From the NCBI GenBank assembly GCA_026417035.1, contig JAOAEA010000037.1, positions 1 through 38,574 on the forward strand: DNA of 38,574 nucleotides, given 5' to 3'. This document shows positions 1 through 12,362 of this stretch, one piece after another. This stretch comes from Burkholderiales bacterium (lineage in GTDB: Bacteria; Pseudomonadota; Gammaproteobacteria; Burkholderiales; SG8-39). Numbering within the stretch: the stretch's first letter is position 1; every line of letters starts with the position of its first letter. The position numbers and the translations under genes are program-made. The notes beneath the pieces were generated by a model, which was not told the origin of the DNA, ran no database searches, and saw nothing but the letters and a program-made list of their open reading frames with translations.

Positions 1-92
1 CCGCGGGACGGTCGCGCCGCCTCGCGGCCGGCGCCGCCGGGCAAGGCGCAACTATGCGCGAAAACGGCCCGGCTGTCAGGCCCCGCGGCGCC

Positions 93-837
93 TCACGCGG
101 GCGCGGCCACGGCGATGCCGCGGCTCGCGAAGGCCGCGCGCAGCGCGCGCGCGAAGGCCACGGCGCCCGGCTGGTCGCCGTGCAGGCAGAGCGTCCCGGC
201 GGCGACCGGCACCTCGGCGCCGGAGAGCGAGCGCACCTTGCCCTGCTCGACCATCATCAGGACCTGCGCCACCGCGGCATCCGCGTCGGTGATCATCGCC
301 CCGGGCTCGCCGCGCGGCGTGAGCGTCCCGTCGGGCTGATAGGACCGATCGGCGAAGACCTCGCCGACCGCGCGCACGCCGTGCCGGGCGGCCGCCGCCA
401 TCATCGCGCTCCCGGCGAGGCCGTAGAGGAGCACGCCGGCGCCGAGATCCTTCACCGCGCCCGCGATGGCGTCGGCGAGCGCCGCGTCCTTCGCCGCCAT
501 GTTGTAGAGCGCGCCGTGCGCCTTGACGTGGTGCAGCCGGGCGCCGGCCGCGCGCGCGAACGCCTCCACCGCGCCCGCCTGGTAGAGCACGAGGTCGTAC
601 ACCTCGCGCGGGCTCACCTTCATCGCGCGCCGGCCGAAGCCCGCGAGATCCGGAAGGGAGGGATGCGCGCCCACGGCGACGCCGTTCGCGACCGCGAGCC
701 GCACGGTTTCGCGGATCGTCGCCGGGTCGCCGGCGTGGAACCCCGCGGCGACGTTCGCCGAGGTGATGAACGGCATGATCGCCGCGTCGTCGCCCATCTT
801 CCAGGCGCCGAAGCTCTCGCCCATGTCGCAGTTCAAG

Positions 838-851
<14 letters not shown>
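93..851 (-). CDS. pxpA: 5-oxoprolinase subunit A (LamB/YcsF family)
   Basis: A 252-residue protein of the LamB/YcsF family. The N-terminus MKSIDLNCDMGESFGAW and the following stretch ending in FHAGDP are the family hallmark: an acidic, Asn/His-rich metal-like pocket at the start of a polysaccharide-deacetylase-type barrel. Length is typical for the family (about 245-255). With PxpB and PxpC it forms the cytosolic ATP-dependent prokaryotic 5-oxoprolinase, which opens the spontaneously formed cyclic product pyroglutamate to L-glutamate. It is last in a three-gene minus-strand operon. Its ATG at 849-851 lies inside the end of pxpC (14-nt overlap), so translation is probably coupled. Function is by family and by the complete pxpBCA context; no competing assignment. 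Confidence 0.95.
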
Positions 852-4744
<3,893 letters not shown>

Positions 4745-4745
<1 letters not shown>

Positions 4746-4767
4746 GTTCCGAGGGGCCGTCGGAACC
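4745..4767 (+). terminator. Inverted repeat at the end of fadH
   Basis: GGTTCCGA (4745-4752) and TCGGAACC (4760-4767) are a perfect 8-bp inverted repeat around a 7-nt loop, starting on the last base of the fadH TAG codon. There is no T-tract, so an intrinsic terminator or a 3'-end-stabilising hairpin are both possible. Confidence 0.5.
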
Positions 4768-4809
4768 CCGTCAGGGAGCGGCGGCGCCGGGCGGACGCCC
4801 CGCACGGTA

Positions 4810-4838
4810 TTGACAATCCGGCAAAACCGGCAAAGCAT
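4810..4838 (+). promoter_or_regulatory. Candidate sigma-70 promoter with direct repeats, upstream of the HTH-receiver gene
   Basis: A perfect TTGACA (4810-4815) is followed after 17 nt by a weak -10-like AAGCAT (4833-4838). Between and overlapping them lie two copies of CCGGCAAA (4818-4825 and 4827-4834), 9 bp apart. This would place the repeats between RNA-polymerase contacts, a plausible operator for the HTH protein encoded 30 nt downstream. Promoter and operator roles are inferred from position and pattern only. Confidence 0.45.
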
Positions 4839-4864
4839 CGCGGGCAACCCCCGGGGAGGCCGCG

Positions 4865-5482
4865 ATGCCGAAGCCCCATGCCGAGTTCTGCACCACCCGC
4901 GAGGCCGCCCGCCTGCTCGGCGTCGCGCCCCGCACGGTGCAGCTCTGGACCGAGCGCGGCGTGCTGCGCGCGTGGAAGACCCCCGGCGGCCATCGCCGCA
5001 TCGCGCGCGCGTCGGTGGACCGGCTCGCCCGCAGCCGGCCGCGCGGCGCCAACGGGAGCCGCCCGGCCGGGCGGCAGCGGCGCTTCCGCCTGCTCGTCGT
5101 CGAGGACGACCCCACCCTGCTGGCGCTGTTCGCGGCGCGGATCGCACGCTGGCGGCTGCCGGTGGAGCTCGCCACCGCGACGAACGGCTACGACGGGCTC
5201 ATCCGCGCCGGCCGGCGCCGCCCCGACCTCCTCGTCACCGACCTCAACATGCCCGGCATGGACGGCTTCGGGATGGTGCGGGCGCTCCGCGCGAGCGAGT
5301 CTTTGCGCGACCTCGAGACGGTCGTGGTCACCGCACTCGACGCCGCAGGCATCGCGGCGCACGGCGGCCTGCCGCGCGGCGTCCGGGTGCTCGCGAAGCC
5401 GGTGGACTTCGCGAAGCTCGAGGCGCTGGTGCGCCGGCGCCTCGCGTCGCCGCGCGCGCGGCGCACCGCGCGGCTGCACTGA
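4865..5482 (+). CDS. Response regulator with N-terminal excisionase/MerR-like HTH and C-terminal receiver domain
   Basis: A 205-residue two-domain protein. Residues 8-55 are a winged-helix HTH of the excisionase/MerR type (TREAARLLGVAPRTVQLW, then the wing KTPGGHRRI). Residues 74-195 are a CheY-like receiver with acidic residues Glu80, Asp81 and Asp82, phospho-acceptor Asp126 (DLNMPGMDG), Thr156 and Lys178, so it should be phosphorylatable. The domain order is the reverse of usual response regulators. GGGGAGG at 4853-4859 sits 5 nt before the ATG, a strong ribosome-binding site that fixes the start. No histidine kinase is adjacent; the only one in the window is 31 kb away. The probable role is a phosphorylation-controlled transcription factor of unknown target. 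Confidence 0.85.
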   Translation: MPKPHAEFCTTREAARLLGVAPRTVQLWTERGVLRAWKTPGGHRRIARASVDRLARSRPRGANGSRPAGRQRRFRLLVVEDDPTLLALFAARIARWRLPVELATATNGYDGLIRAGRRRPDLLVTDLNMPGMDGFGMVRALRASESLRDLETVVVTALDAAGIAAHGGLPRGVRVLAKPVDFAKLEALVRRRLASPRARRTARLH

Positions 5483-5504
5483 CGCGCCGCGCGCGAGCGG
5501 CCGG

Positions 5505-5810
5505 TCAGCCGAGCCCCAGCATCCGGCCGATCGCCACGACGTACTGGCCGACGCCGATCGTGTCCACCGCGATCTCGTCGCCCAGGTCCTCGAGCGCCGT
5601 GCGCACGCGCGCGAGCCGCTCGTGGAGCCCGGACTCGTGCGGCGAAGCCGACTCGAGCACGCTGCGCAGCGCCTCGACCTCGCCGCGCAGGGTCGCGACG
5701 TCGCCCTGCCCCTCCTTGACCCGTTCCAGGTCGCGCTCGAGCGCCTCGACGAGCCGTGCGACCTCCTCGAGGTCCACGCGCTTGCCCGCCGTCCCTTCGC
5801 CTTCCGCCAT
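5505..5810 (-). CDS. Small predicted coiled-coil protein, unknown function
   Basis: A 101-residue acidic protein that I cannot assign to a family. Residues 12-75 are charged and leucine-rich in heptad-like spacing (LVEALERDLERVKEG, then LRGEVEALRSVLES), suggesting one or two amphipathic helices forming a coiled coil. The C-terminus (IGVGQYVVAIGRMLGLG) is hydrophobic but too short for a normal membrane anchor. A GGAGG sequence 8 nt before the ATG supports translation. It lies 45 nt downstream of aacS on the same strand and may share its transcript; the HTH-receiver gene converges on it with a 22-nt gap. The clear ribosome-binding site and coding-like composition make it likely real. Confidence 0.65.
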   Translation of the reverse strand: MAEGEGTAGKRVDLEEVARLVEALERDLERVKEGQGDVATLRGEVEALRSVLESASPHESGLHERLARVRTALEDLGDEIAVDTIGVGQYVVAIGRMLGLG

Positions 5811-5855
5811 GCCGCTTGCCTCCGCTGATCCTGCCGTGACTCTACCGCACCCGCG

Positions 5856-7856
5856 TCACGCGGGGGCGAGGCGCTTCGCGAGCTCGGCGAAGAAGTCGAG
5901 GCTCGCGGGGTTCTGCATCGCGTCCGGGCTCGCCACCTTCTCGCGCGGCGCGCCGAGCAGGAGCTTGCGGACCGGCAGCTCCATCTTCTTGCCGGTGAGG
6001 GTGCGCGGCACCTCGGCCACCGCGATCACGTCGTTCGGCACGTGCCGGGCGGACGCGCGCTCGCGGATGCGTGCCCTGATGCGCTCGACGAGGGCGTCGT
6101 CGAGCGTGTGCCCCGGGCGCAGCACGACGAAGAGCGGCATGTAGGAAGGACGGCCGAGGTACTCGAGGTCGACCACGAGGCTGTCGAGGACCTCGGGGAT
6201 CTCCTCCACCGCGCGGTAGATCTCCGCGGTGCCCATGCGGATGCCGTGGCGGTTGATGGTCGTGTCGGAGCGGCCGTAGATCACCGCCGTGCCGCGCGAA
6301 GTGATGCGGATCCAGTCGCCGTGCCGCCACTTGCCCGGGTACATCTCGAAGTAGCTCTCGCGGTAGCGCCGGCCGTCCGGGTCGTTCCAGAAGAAGACCG
6401 GCATCGACGGCATCGGCTCGGGCATCACCAGCTCGCCGACCGCGTCGACGACCGGCGCGCCGGCTTCGTCGAGCGCGCACGCGGCGACGCCGAGCTGCCG
6501 GCATTGCATCTCGCCCGCCGTGACCGGCAGCAGCGGCGCGCCGCCGACGAAGGCGGTCGAGACGTCGGTTCCGCCGCTGATCGAGTTGAGCCAGACGTCG
6601 CCCTTCACCTTCGCGTAGATCCACTCGTAGGCGTCGGCGGTGAGCGGCGAGCCGGTGGACACGATCGCGCGCAGCGCGGAGAGATCCGCGACGCGCCCGG
6701 GCTCGATCCCCGCCTTCATGGCGCCGGTGAAGAGCGCCGCCCCGCCGCCGAAGTGGTGCGCGCCGGTCTGGCCGACGAAGCGCCAGACCTCGCCCGCGTC
6801 GGGGAAGGCCGGGTTGCCGTCGAAGAGGACGATGGTGCACCCGGCGAGGAGCCCGCTCACCAGGCCGTTCCACACGATCCAGCCGGTCGAGGACATCCAG
6901 AAGAACCGCTCGCCCGGGCGCATGTCCTGCTGCAGGCGCATGGTCTTCAGGTGCTCGAGCAGGATGCCGCCGTGCCCGTGCACGATCGCCTTCGGGAGCC
7001 CGGTGGTGCCGGAGGAATAGACGACCCAGAGCGGGTGGTCGAACGCGACCTGCTCGAAGGCGAGCGGCGCCTCGTGCGCGGTCGCCTCGCGCCAGGTCGT
7101 GCCGCCGGGAAGCCCCGTCGGGCCCGCGCCGCGGTCGAGGTAGGGCACCATCACCACGCGCTCGAGCGTGGGCAACGCGCCGGCGATCTCGGCGACGACG
7201 CCGCGGCGGTCGAAGTCCCGGCCGCCGTAGCGGTAACCGTCGACGGCGAACATCACGCGCGGCGCGATCTGCCGGAAGCGGTCGAGCACCGCGCCGCTGC
7301 CCATGTCGGGCGAGCAGCTCGACCAGATCGCGCCCAGGCTCGCGCACGCCATGAGCGCGATCACCGTCTCCGGGATGTTCGGCATGTAGGAGATCACGCG
7401 GTCGCCGGGCCGCACGCCCGCCTCGCGCAGCCACGCCGCGAGCGCGCCCACGGCGCGCGCGAACTCGGCCCAGGAGATCTCGGCCGTCGGCCGGATCTCC
7501 GAGCGCGAGACGATCGCCGGGTGCCCGGCGGAGGCGGTGCGGAACGCGTGCTCGGCGTAGTTGAGGCGCGCGCCCTCGAACCACTTCGGCATCGCCGTCA
7601 CGCCCGGCGCCCCGAGCATCGCCCGCGAGGAGAGCACCCGCTCGTAGGGCGCCGAGGCGCGGATGTCGAAGTAGGCCCACAGGGACGCCCAGAACCGCTC
7701 GAGGTCCTCGACCGACCAGCGCCACAGCGCCTCGTAGTCGTGGCGCTCGATGCCGTGCGTGGCGGCGAGCCAGCGCAGGTAACGCGTGAGCTCGGCGGCC
7801 TCGCGCCGCTCGCGCGACGGCGTCCAGAGCACCGCGCCCTCGGCGATCTGCGACAT
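5856..7856 (-). CDS. aacS: Acetoacetyl-CoA synthetase (acetoacetate--CoA ligase)
   Basis: A 666-residue ANL-superfamily adenylate-forming enzyme. Residues 42-100 carry the ACAS N-terminal region (ALWRWSVEDLERFW and MPKWFEGARLNYAE), which in this spacing typifies acetoacetyl-CoA rather than acetyl-CoA synthetases. The ATP-binding P-loop is at about 279-290 (YSSGTTGLPKAI), and the C-terminal catalytic lysine lies in TLTGKK (619-624). It converts acetoacetate, ATP and CoA to acetoacetyl-CoA in the cytosol, for ketone-body use or polyhydroxybutyrate turnover. The start is supported by GGGAGGAGGG just upstream of the ATG. It is divergent from the DUF748 gene. Function connects with bdhA (21271-22059), which supplies acetoacetate. 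Confidence 0.95.
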   Translation of the reverse strand: MSQIAEGAVLWTPSRERREAAELTRYLRWLAATHGIERHDYEALWRWSVEDLERFWASLWAYFDIRASAPYERVLSSRAMLGAPGVTAMPKWFEGARLNYAEHAFRTASAGHPAIVSRSEIRPTAEISWAEFARAVGALAAWLREAGVRPGDRVISYMPNIPETVIALMACASLGAIWSSCSPDMGSGAVLDRFRQIAPRVMFAVDGYRYGGRDFDRRGVVAEIAGALPTLERVVMVPYLDRGAGPTGLPGGTTWREATAHEAPLAFEQVAFDHPLWVVYSSGTTGLPKAIVHGHGGILLEHLKTMRLQQDMRPGERFFWMSSTGWIVWNGLVSGLLAGCTIVLFDGNPAFPDAGEVWRFVGQTGAHHFGGGAALFTGAMKAGIEPGRVADLSALRAIVSTGSPLTADAYEWIYAKVKGDVWLNSISGGTDVSTAFVGGAPLLPVTAGEMQCRQLGVAACALDEAGAPVVDAVGELVMPEPMPSMPVFFWNDPDGRRYRESYFEMYPGKWRHGDWIRITSRGTAVIYGRSDTTINRHGIRMGTAEIYRAVEEIPEVLDSLVVDLEYLGRPSYMPLFVVLRPGHTLDDALVERIRARIRERASARHVPNDVIAVAEVPRTLTGKKMELPVRKLLLGAPREKVASPDAMQNPASLDFFAELAKRLAPA

Positions 7857-7929
7857 GCCCTCCTCCCGATGGGGTTCACCCGCGCGGCGAGCTTAGCGCA
7901 GGCGCCCGCGGCGCGGGAGCCCCGTGCGG

Positions 7930-7959
7930 TAGACGCACCTCCCGCGTTCGCCGCATAAT
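7930..7959 (+). promoter_or_regulatory. Candidate promoter for the DUF748 gene
   Basis: TAGACG (7930-7935, 4/6 match to -35) and CATAAT (7954-7959, 5/6 match to -10) are separated by 18 nt. The implied transcript start is near 7966, about 37 nt before the start codon. This is one of few AT-rich hexamers in a strongly GC-rich gap. Confidence 0.45.
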
Positions 7960-8002
7960 CGCAGCGCAGTTCCACACGCCCTTCCCGCTGCCGCCGTCCC
8001 CG

Positions 8003-11000
8003 ATGCAGGTGCCGAAGACCCTCGCGCGACTCCCGGCGCGCTTCGCGAGAGCGCTCTGGTGGCTCGCCGGGATCCTCGTCGTCGTCGCCGTCCTCGGCTT
8101 CCTGGTCGCGCCGCCGCTCGTGCGTTCGAAGGGCGCCGAGGTGCTCGCGGCGGCGCTCGACCGGCCGGTGAGCATCGAGCGCGTGGCGATCAACCCGTTC
8201 GCGCCTTCGGTCACCGTCCGCGGCTTCGTGGTGAAGGAAAGGGACGGCAGCGCCACCGCGATGGCCTTCGACGAGCTCTACGCGCGCCTCTCGCTCGGGT
8301 CGCTCTTCCGCTTCGCACCGGTGGTCGACAGGCTCGCCCTGGAGAAGCCCTACCTCCGGCTCGTGCGTAACGCCGACGGCACCTACAACTTCCAGGATCT
8401 CATCGAGACGGCGATCGCGTCGCTGCGCAGCGACGACCCGACGCCGCGGTTCGCGCTCTACAACGTCCGGGTGGCCGGCGGGCGCATCGAGTTCGACGAC
8501 CGCGCCGCGGACGAGCGGCACGAGATCTCGGACCTGCGCGCCGGCCTGCCCTTCATCTCGAGCCTGCCTGCGCACGTGGCCATCGACGTCCAGCCGGAGC
8601 TCGCCGGGAAGATCGACGGCGCGCCGTTCGCCGTGAAGGGCGAGGCGAAGCCCTTCCACGATACGCACGAGACGACCCTGCACCTCGACCTCGACGGCCT
8701 CGACATCCCGAAATACCTCGACTACTCGCCCGTCCCGCTCGGGTTCCGCATGCCCTCCGGCGTCCTCGACACGCGGCTGCGGCTCACGCTCGCCACGCGC
8801 GGCGAACGGCTCGAGCGGCTCGTGCTCACCGGCACGGCGGCGCTCTCGCGGCTCGAGCTCCAGGACCGGGGCGGAGCGCCGCTCGCTTCGGCTGCGCGCC
8901 TCGCGGTCGATCTCGACGCGATCGACCTCGTCGATCGCAAGGCGGCGGTGAGATCGGTGGCGATCGACGCGCCGGCGGCGAACCTCGTGCGCCGCAAGGA
9001 CGGCACGGTCAACCTCCTCGCGGTCCTGCCCGGGGCGCCCCCCGGCGCGAAGGCCGCCCCGCCATTCACCTTCCGGGTCGGCGAGGTCCGGCTGAAGGAC
9101 GGCCGGGTCGCGATCGCCGACGAGGTCCCGGCGCGCTCCTACCGCGTCGTACTCCAGAACATCGGCGTCGCCGTGGACGCCCTCTCGAACGCGCCGGACG
9201 CGGCGGCGACGGTGAAGGCGGGCTTCGACACGGATGAGAGGGGGCGCCTCGATTACGCCGGCACGGTGCGGCTCGCGCCCGCGCTCGCCGTCGACGGCAA
9301 GGTCGAGGTCTCCGGGGTGCGCCTCGGCAGCCTGTATCCGTACTACGAGGACGCCGTCAACCTCGACATCCAGGACGGCACCCTCGCAGCTGTCACGACC
9401 TTCGACGTCGCCCTCCGGGACGGCGTGTTCGACGCCCACGCGTCGGGGCTCGACGCGAAGGTCGAGCGCCTGCGGGTGCACTTCCCGGGCGAGAAGGAGC
9501 CGCTCGCGCGGATCGCGTCGATCGAAGTGAAGGACGGGGCCGTCGACCTCGGCAAGCAGAGCGTGGTCCTTGGCAGCGCGGCGGTCCGCGAGGCCGTCCT
9601 GAACGTCGTGCGGGATGCGGACGGAAACCTCCTCGTCGAGCGCCTCTTCAAGCACACCGAGGCGGCGCAGCGCAGCAGGCCCGCGGCCGAGGGGCCCGCG
9701 TGGCGCATCGAGGCGCGGCTCGCCCAGCTCGAGAAAGCGGTCGTCAACTTCGAGGACCGCTCGACGCCGCAGCCGGCGAGGATCCAGATCGGGCCCGTGC
9801 AGGCGAAAGTCGAGAATCTTTCGACGGCGAAGGGCGCGAAGCAGACGCTCGCGCTGGATGCGCGCATCGGGCCGAGCGGCAGGCTCGCGCTCGCCGGGCC
9901 GGTGGTCGCCGCGCCGCTCGAGGCGACGCTGCGCGTCGACGCGCGCGGCATCCCGCTCCCGCCGATCCAGCCCTATCTCGAGGACCGCGTCGCGGTCACG
10001 GTCGCCGGCGGCACGGCGTCGGCGAAGGGCACGTTGCGCCTCGCGATGCCGGAGGGCGGCGCGCTGCGGGCCGCGTACCGCGGCGACGCGGGGGTGAGCG
10101 ACTTCGCTTCCGCCGACAAGCCCACCGGCGCGGACCTCCTCAAGTGGAAAACGCTCTTCGTCGGCGGCATCGAGTTCGATCTCGACCCGCTCAAGGTGTC
10201 GGTCGCGGACGTCGCGCTGTCGGACTTCTACTCCCGCCTCATCGTCAACGCCGACGGAACGCTCAACCTCCAGAACCTCGTGCGGCGCCCGGGCGGACCG
10301 GCCGCGCCTGCGGTGCCGGCGGCGGCGCCGGCCGCCGCCGCGAGCCCGCTCGACGCGGTCGGTGCGGACGCACCCGCGGCGCGCGAACCGGCGGCGAAGT
10401 CGGATCGGGCGCAGGAAGCCCCCGCCGCGCCCCGCGGCCCGCCCCCGGCGGTCCGCGTCGGGAGGATCACGCTCGCCGGCGGCAACGTGAACTTCAGCGA
10501 CTACTTCGTCAAGCCGAACTACTCGGCCAACCTCACCGGCGTCGGTGGCACGGTGACGGAGATGACGGCGGACAAGGCAGGCGAGCTCGAGTTGCGCGCT
10601 CGCGTCGACAACCTGGCGCCGGTCGAGATCGCGGGGCGCGTGAACCCGCTCGCGCAGGACCTCTTCCTCGACATTCGGGCGAGCGCGAAGGACATCGAGC
10701 TCCCGCCGCTCACGCCCTACTCGGTGAAGTACGCCGGCTACGGCATCGAGAAGGGCAAGCTCTCGGTGAACGTGAAATACCTCGTCGAGAACCGCAAGCT
10801 CTCCGCTGAGAACAGCATCTACCTCGACCAGCTCACCTTCGGCGAGCGCGTGGAGAGCCCGACCGCCACCAAGCTCCCGGTGCTGCTCGCGGTGTCGCTG
10901 CTCAAGGACCGCAACGGCGTGATCGACGTGAACCTGCCGATCTCGGGCTCGCTCGACGATCCGCAGTTCTCGCTCGGCGGCATCATCGTCCGCGTGATCG

Positions 11001-11626
11001 TCAACCTGATCACGAAGGCGGTCACGGCCCCCTTCTCGCTCCTCGCGGCGGCGTTCGGCGGTGGCGAAGAGCTCGCCTGGGTCGAGTTCCCGCCGGGCAC
11101 CGCCACGCTGTCGCCCGAGGCGAAGAAGCGCCTCGACGCGCTCGCGAAGGCGCTCAACGACCGCCCCGGCCTGAAGATGGACATCGCCGGCCGCATCGAC
11201 CCCACGACGGATCGCGACGGGCTGAAAAAGGCCTACGTGGACGAGAAAGTCCGCGCGCAGAAGGCGAAACAGCTCGCCGCGAAGGGGACGCCGCCCGGCG
11301 GCGACGTCGCGGTGGATTCCGCCGAGTACCCTGCGCTGCTGAAGCTCGCTTACGGCGAGGAGAGGTTCCCGAAGCCGCGCAACGTGCTCTTCCTGCCCAA
11401 AGACCTCCCCGCGCCCGAAATGGAGGCGCTGATGCTCGCGAACGCGCCCGCCAGCGACGAGGCGCTGCGCGAGCTCGCGAACCGGCGCGCGCAGGCCGCG
11501 AAGGACTACCTCGTGGCGGTCGGGAAAGTGCCGGCCGAGCGCGTCTTCATCGTCGCACCCGTGCTCGGCGGCGAGCCGCCCAAGGACAAGGGCGGGCCGA
11601 ACCGCGCCGACTTCGCGTTGCGCTGA
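8003..11626 (+). CDS. DUF748 domain protein (AsmA/TamB/YhdP-like envelope protein)
   Basis: A 1207-residue protein. One N-terminal membrane segment (residues 18-40, WWLAGILVVVAVLGFL) implies an inner-membrane anchor with the rest in the periplasm. The body is a long series of repeated beta-strand units with the recurrent pattern of a short loop, NADGTLNLQNL or KDGTVNLLAV, and acidic turns, typical of DUF748 and the wider AsmA-like group. That group forms long bridges for lipid transfer between the membranes; the role here is inferred. An Ala/Pro-rich linker occupies about residues 760-820. From about 1025 the sequence (FPPGTATLSPEAKKRLDAL) resembles the start of an OmpA-like peptidoglycan-binding domain, with a diverged remainder. 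ATG 8003 directly precedes the membrane segment. Monocistronic. Confidence 0.88.
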   Translation: MQVPKTLARLPARFARALWWLAGILVVVAVLGFLVAPPLVRSKGAEVLAAALDRPVSIERVAINPFAPSVTVRGFVVKERDGSATAMAFDELYARLSLGSLFRFAPVVDRLALEKPYLRLVRNADGTYNFQDLIETAIASLRSDDPTPRFALYNVRVAGGRIEFDDRAADERHEISDLRAGLPFISSLPAHVAIDVQPELAGKIDGAPFAVKGEAKPFHDTHETTLHLDLDGLDIPKYLDYSPVPLGFRMPSGVLDTRLRLTLATRGERLERLVLTGTAALSRLELQDRGGAPLASAARLAVDLDAIDLVDRKAAVRSVAIDAPAANLVRRKDGTVNLLAVLPGAPPGAKAAPPFTFRVGEVRLKDGRVAIADEVPARSYRVVLQNIGVAVDALSNAPDAAATVKAGFDTDERGRLDYAGTVRLAPALAVDGKVEVSGVRLGSLYPYYEDAVNLDIQDGTLAAVTTFDVALRDGVFDAHASGLDAKVERLRVHFPGEKEPLARIASIEVKDGAVDLGKQSVVLGSAAVREAVLNVVRDADGNLLVERLFKHTEAAQRSRPAAEGPAWRIEARLAQLEKAVVNFEDRSTPQPARIQIGPVQAKVENLSTAKGAKQTLALDARIGPSGRLALAGPVVAAPLEATLRVDARGIPLPPIQPYLEDRVAVTVAGGTASAKGTLRLAMPEGGALRAAYRGDAGVSDFASADKPTGADLLKWKTLFVGGIEFDLDPLKVSVADVALSDFYSRLIVNADGTLNLQNLVRRPGGPAAPAVPAAAPAAAASPLDAVGADAPAAREPAAKSDRAQEAPAAPRGPPPAVRVGRITLAGGNVNFSDYFVKPNYSANLTGVGGTVTEMTADKAGELELRARVDNLAPVEIAGRVNPLAQDLFLDIRASAKDIELPPLTPYSVKYAGYGIEKGKLSVNVKYLVENRKLSAENSIYLDQLTFGERVESPTATKLPVLLAVSLLKDRNGVIDVNLPISGSLDDPQFSLGGIIVRVIVNLITKAVTAPFSLLAAAFGGGEELAWVEFPPGTATLSPEAKKRLDALAKALNDRPGLKMDIAGRIDPTTDRDGLKKAYVDEKVRAQKAKQLAAKGTPPGGDVAVDSAEYPALLKLAYGEERFPKPRNVLFLPKDLPAPEMEALMLANAPASDEALRELANRRAQAAKDYLVAVGKVPAERVFIVAPVLGGEPPKDKGGPNRADFALR

Positions 11627-11655
11627 CGCGGCGCTGCCGCGGGATCCCGACGCTC

Positions 11656-11674
11656 CGCCCGGGAAGACCGGGCG
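11656..11674. terminator. Inverted repeat between convergent genes
   Basis: CGCCCGG (11656-11662) and CCGGGCG (11668-11674) form a perfect 7-bp stem with loop GAAGA. It lies in the 55-nt gap between the convergent DUF748 and uspA-like stop codons, the expected place for a bidirectional terminator. There is no clear T-tract on either strand. Confidence 0.45.
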
Positions 11675-11681
11675 CGGCGGT

Positions 11682-12125
11682 TTAGCCCCCGGCGCGCGGG
11701 ATCGAGACCAGGATCGAGCAGGGCGCGTAGTCGAGCAGCGTCGCGCCGATCGAACCCTTCCACCACCGCGCGGCGAACGACTTCTCCTGGTGGTGGCCCA
11801 CCACGATCAGGTCGCAGGCGAGCTCGCGTGCGAGGCGGCAGATCTCCTCGACCGGCTCGCCGACCGCGAGGTGCCCGGTCACCGTGTAGCCCTTCTCGCG
11901 CAGGCTCGCGACGCCCTCGTCGAGCACCTCCTGCATGCGCTTCTTCTCCTCGTCGATCAGCTCCTCAGGCAGGAAGCCCTCGGTGAGGAACATCGACGAC
12001 GGCATGGTCGCGACGGACAGCAGGTGCGTCTCGGCCTTCGCGAAGCCGGCGATCTCCGCCGTTTCGACCAGCGCAGTCTTCCCTTCGCGCGTGCCGTTGT
12101 ACGCCATCAGGATGCGGCGGTACAT
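11682..12125 (-). CDS. Universal stress protein, UspA family
   Basis: A 147-residue single-domain Usp protein opening MYRRILMAYNGTREGKTAL, the standard first strand and helix of the fold, and ending APCSILVSIPRAGG. The ATP-binding motif near the C-terminus is partly altered: VVGHHQEKSFAARWWKGSIG keeps the first Gly and the final Gly-Ser but lacks the second Gly of G-x2-G-x9-GS, so nucleotide binding is uncertain. The start at 12123-12125 is preferred over an in-frame ATG 33 nt upstream because AGGAGG sits directly before it and homology begins there. Usp proteins respond to starvation, respiratory and oxidative stress. Divergent from the hydroxyacyl-CoA dehydrogenase gene. Confidence 0.93.
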   Translation of the reverse strand: MYRRILMAYNGTREGKTALVETAEIAGFAKAETHLLSVATMPSSMFLTEGFLPEELIDEEKKRMQEVLDEGVASLREKGYTVTGHLAVGEPVEEICRLARELACDLIVVGHHQEKSFAARWWKGSIGATLLDYAPCSILVSIPRAGG

Positions 12126-12324
12126 GCGGGCCTCCTCATCTGCGTGCTCTCGAGCCAAACGGGCCGGCGGCCCGGGGGTGCGCGGAACGCGTGCTGCGGG
12201 CGCGGCGTTCCGGCGTCGTCGTTATGGTCGCGCCTCGCGCGAAAGAGCTTGCCGAAAACGCCGTGAAGCGTCAATCGCAGCGCCTTTCCTTGATCCATGT
12301 CGGAGGCCCGCGATCCGCCCCTGT

Positions 12325-12333
12325 TGCTAGAAT
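12325..12333 (+). promoter_or_regulatory. Extended -10 element upstream of the 3-hydroxyacyl-CoA dehydrogenase gene
   Basis: TGCTAGAAT is an extended -10 (TG-N-TAGAAT, 5/6 in the hexamer) with no good -35, as expected for extended -10 promoters. The implied start near 12340 lies 23 nt before the chosen ATG at 12363 and argues against the upstream in-frame ATG at 12297. Confidence 0.5.
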
Positions 12334-12362
12334 GGCCGCTCGCAACGCCGAGCGCCCCGTCG

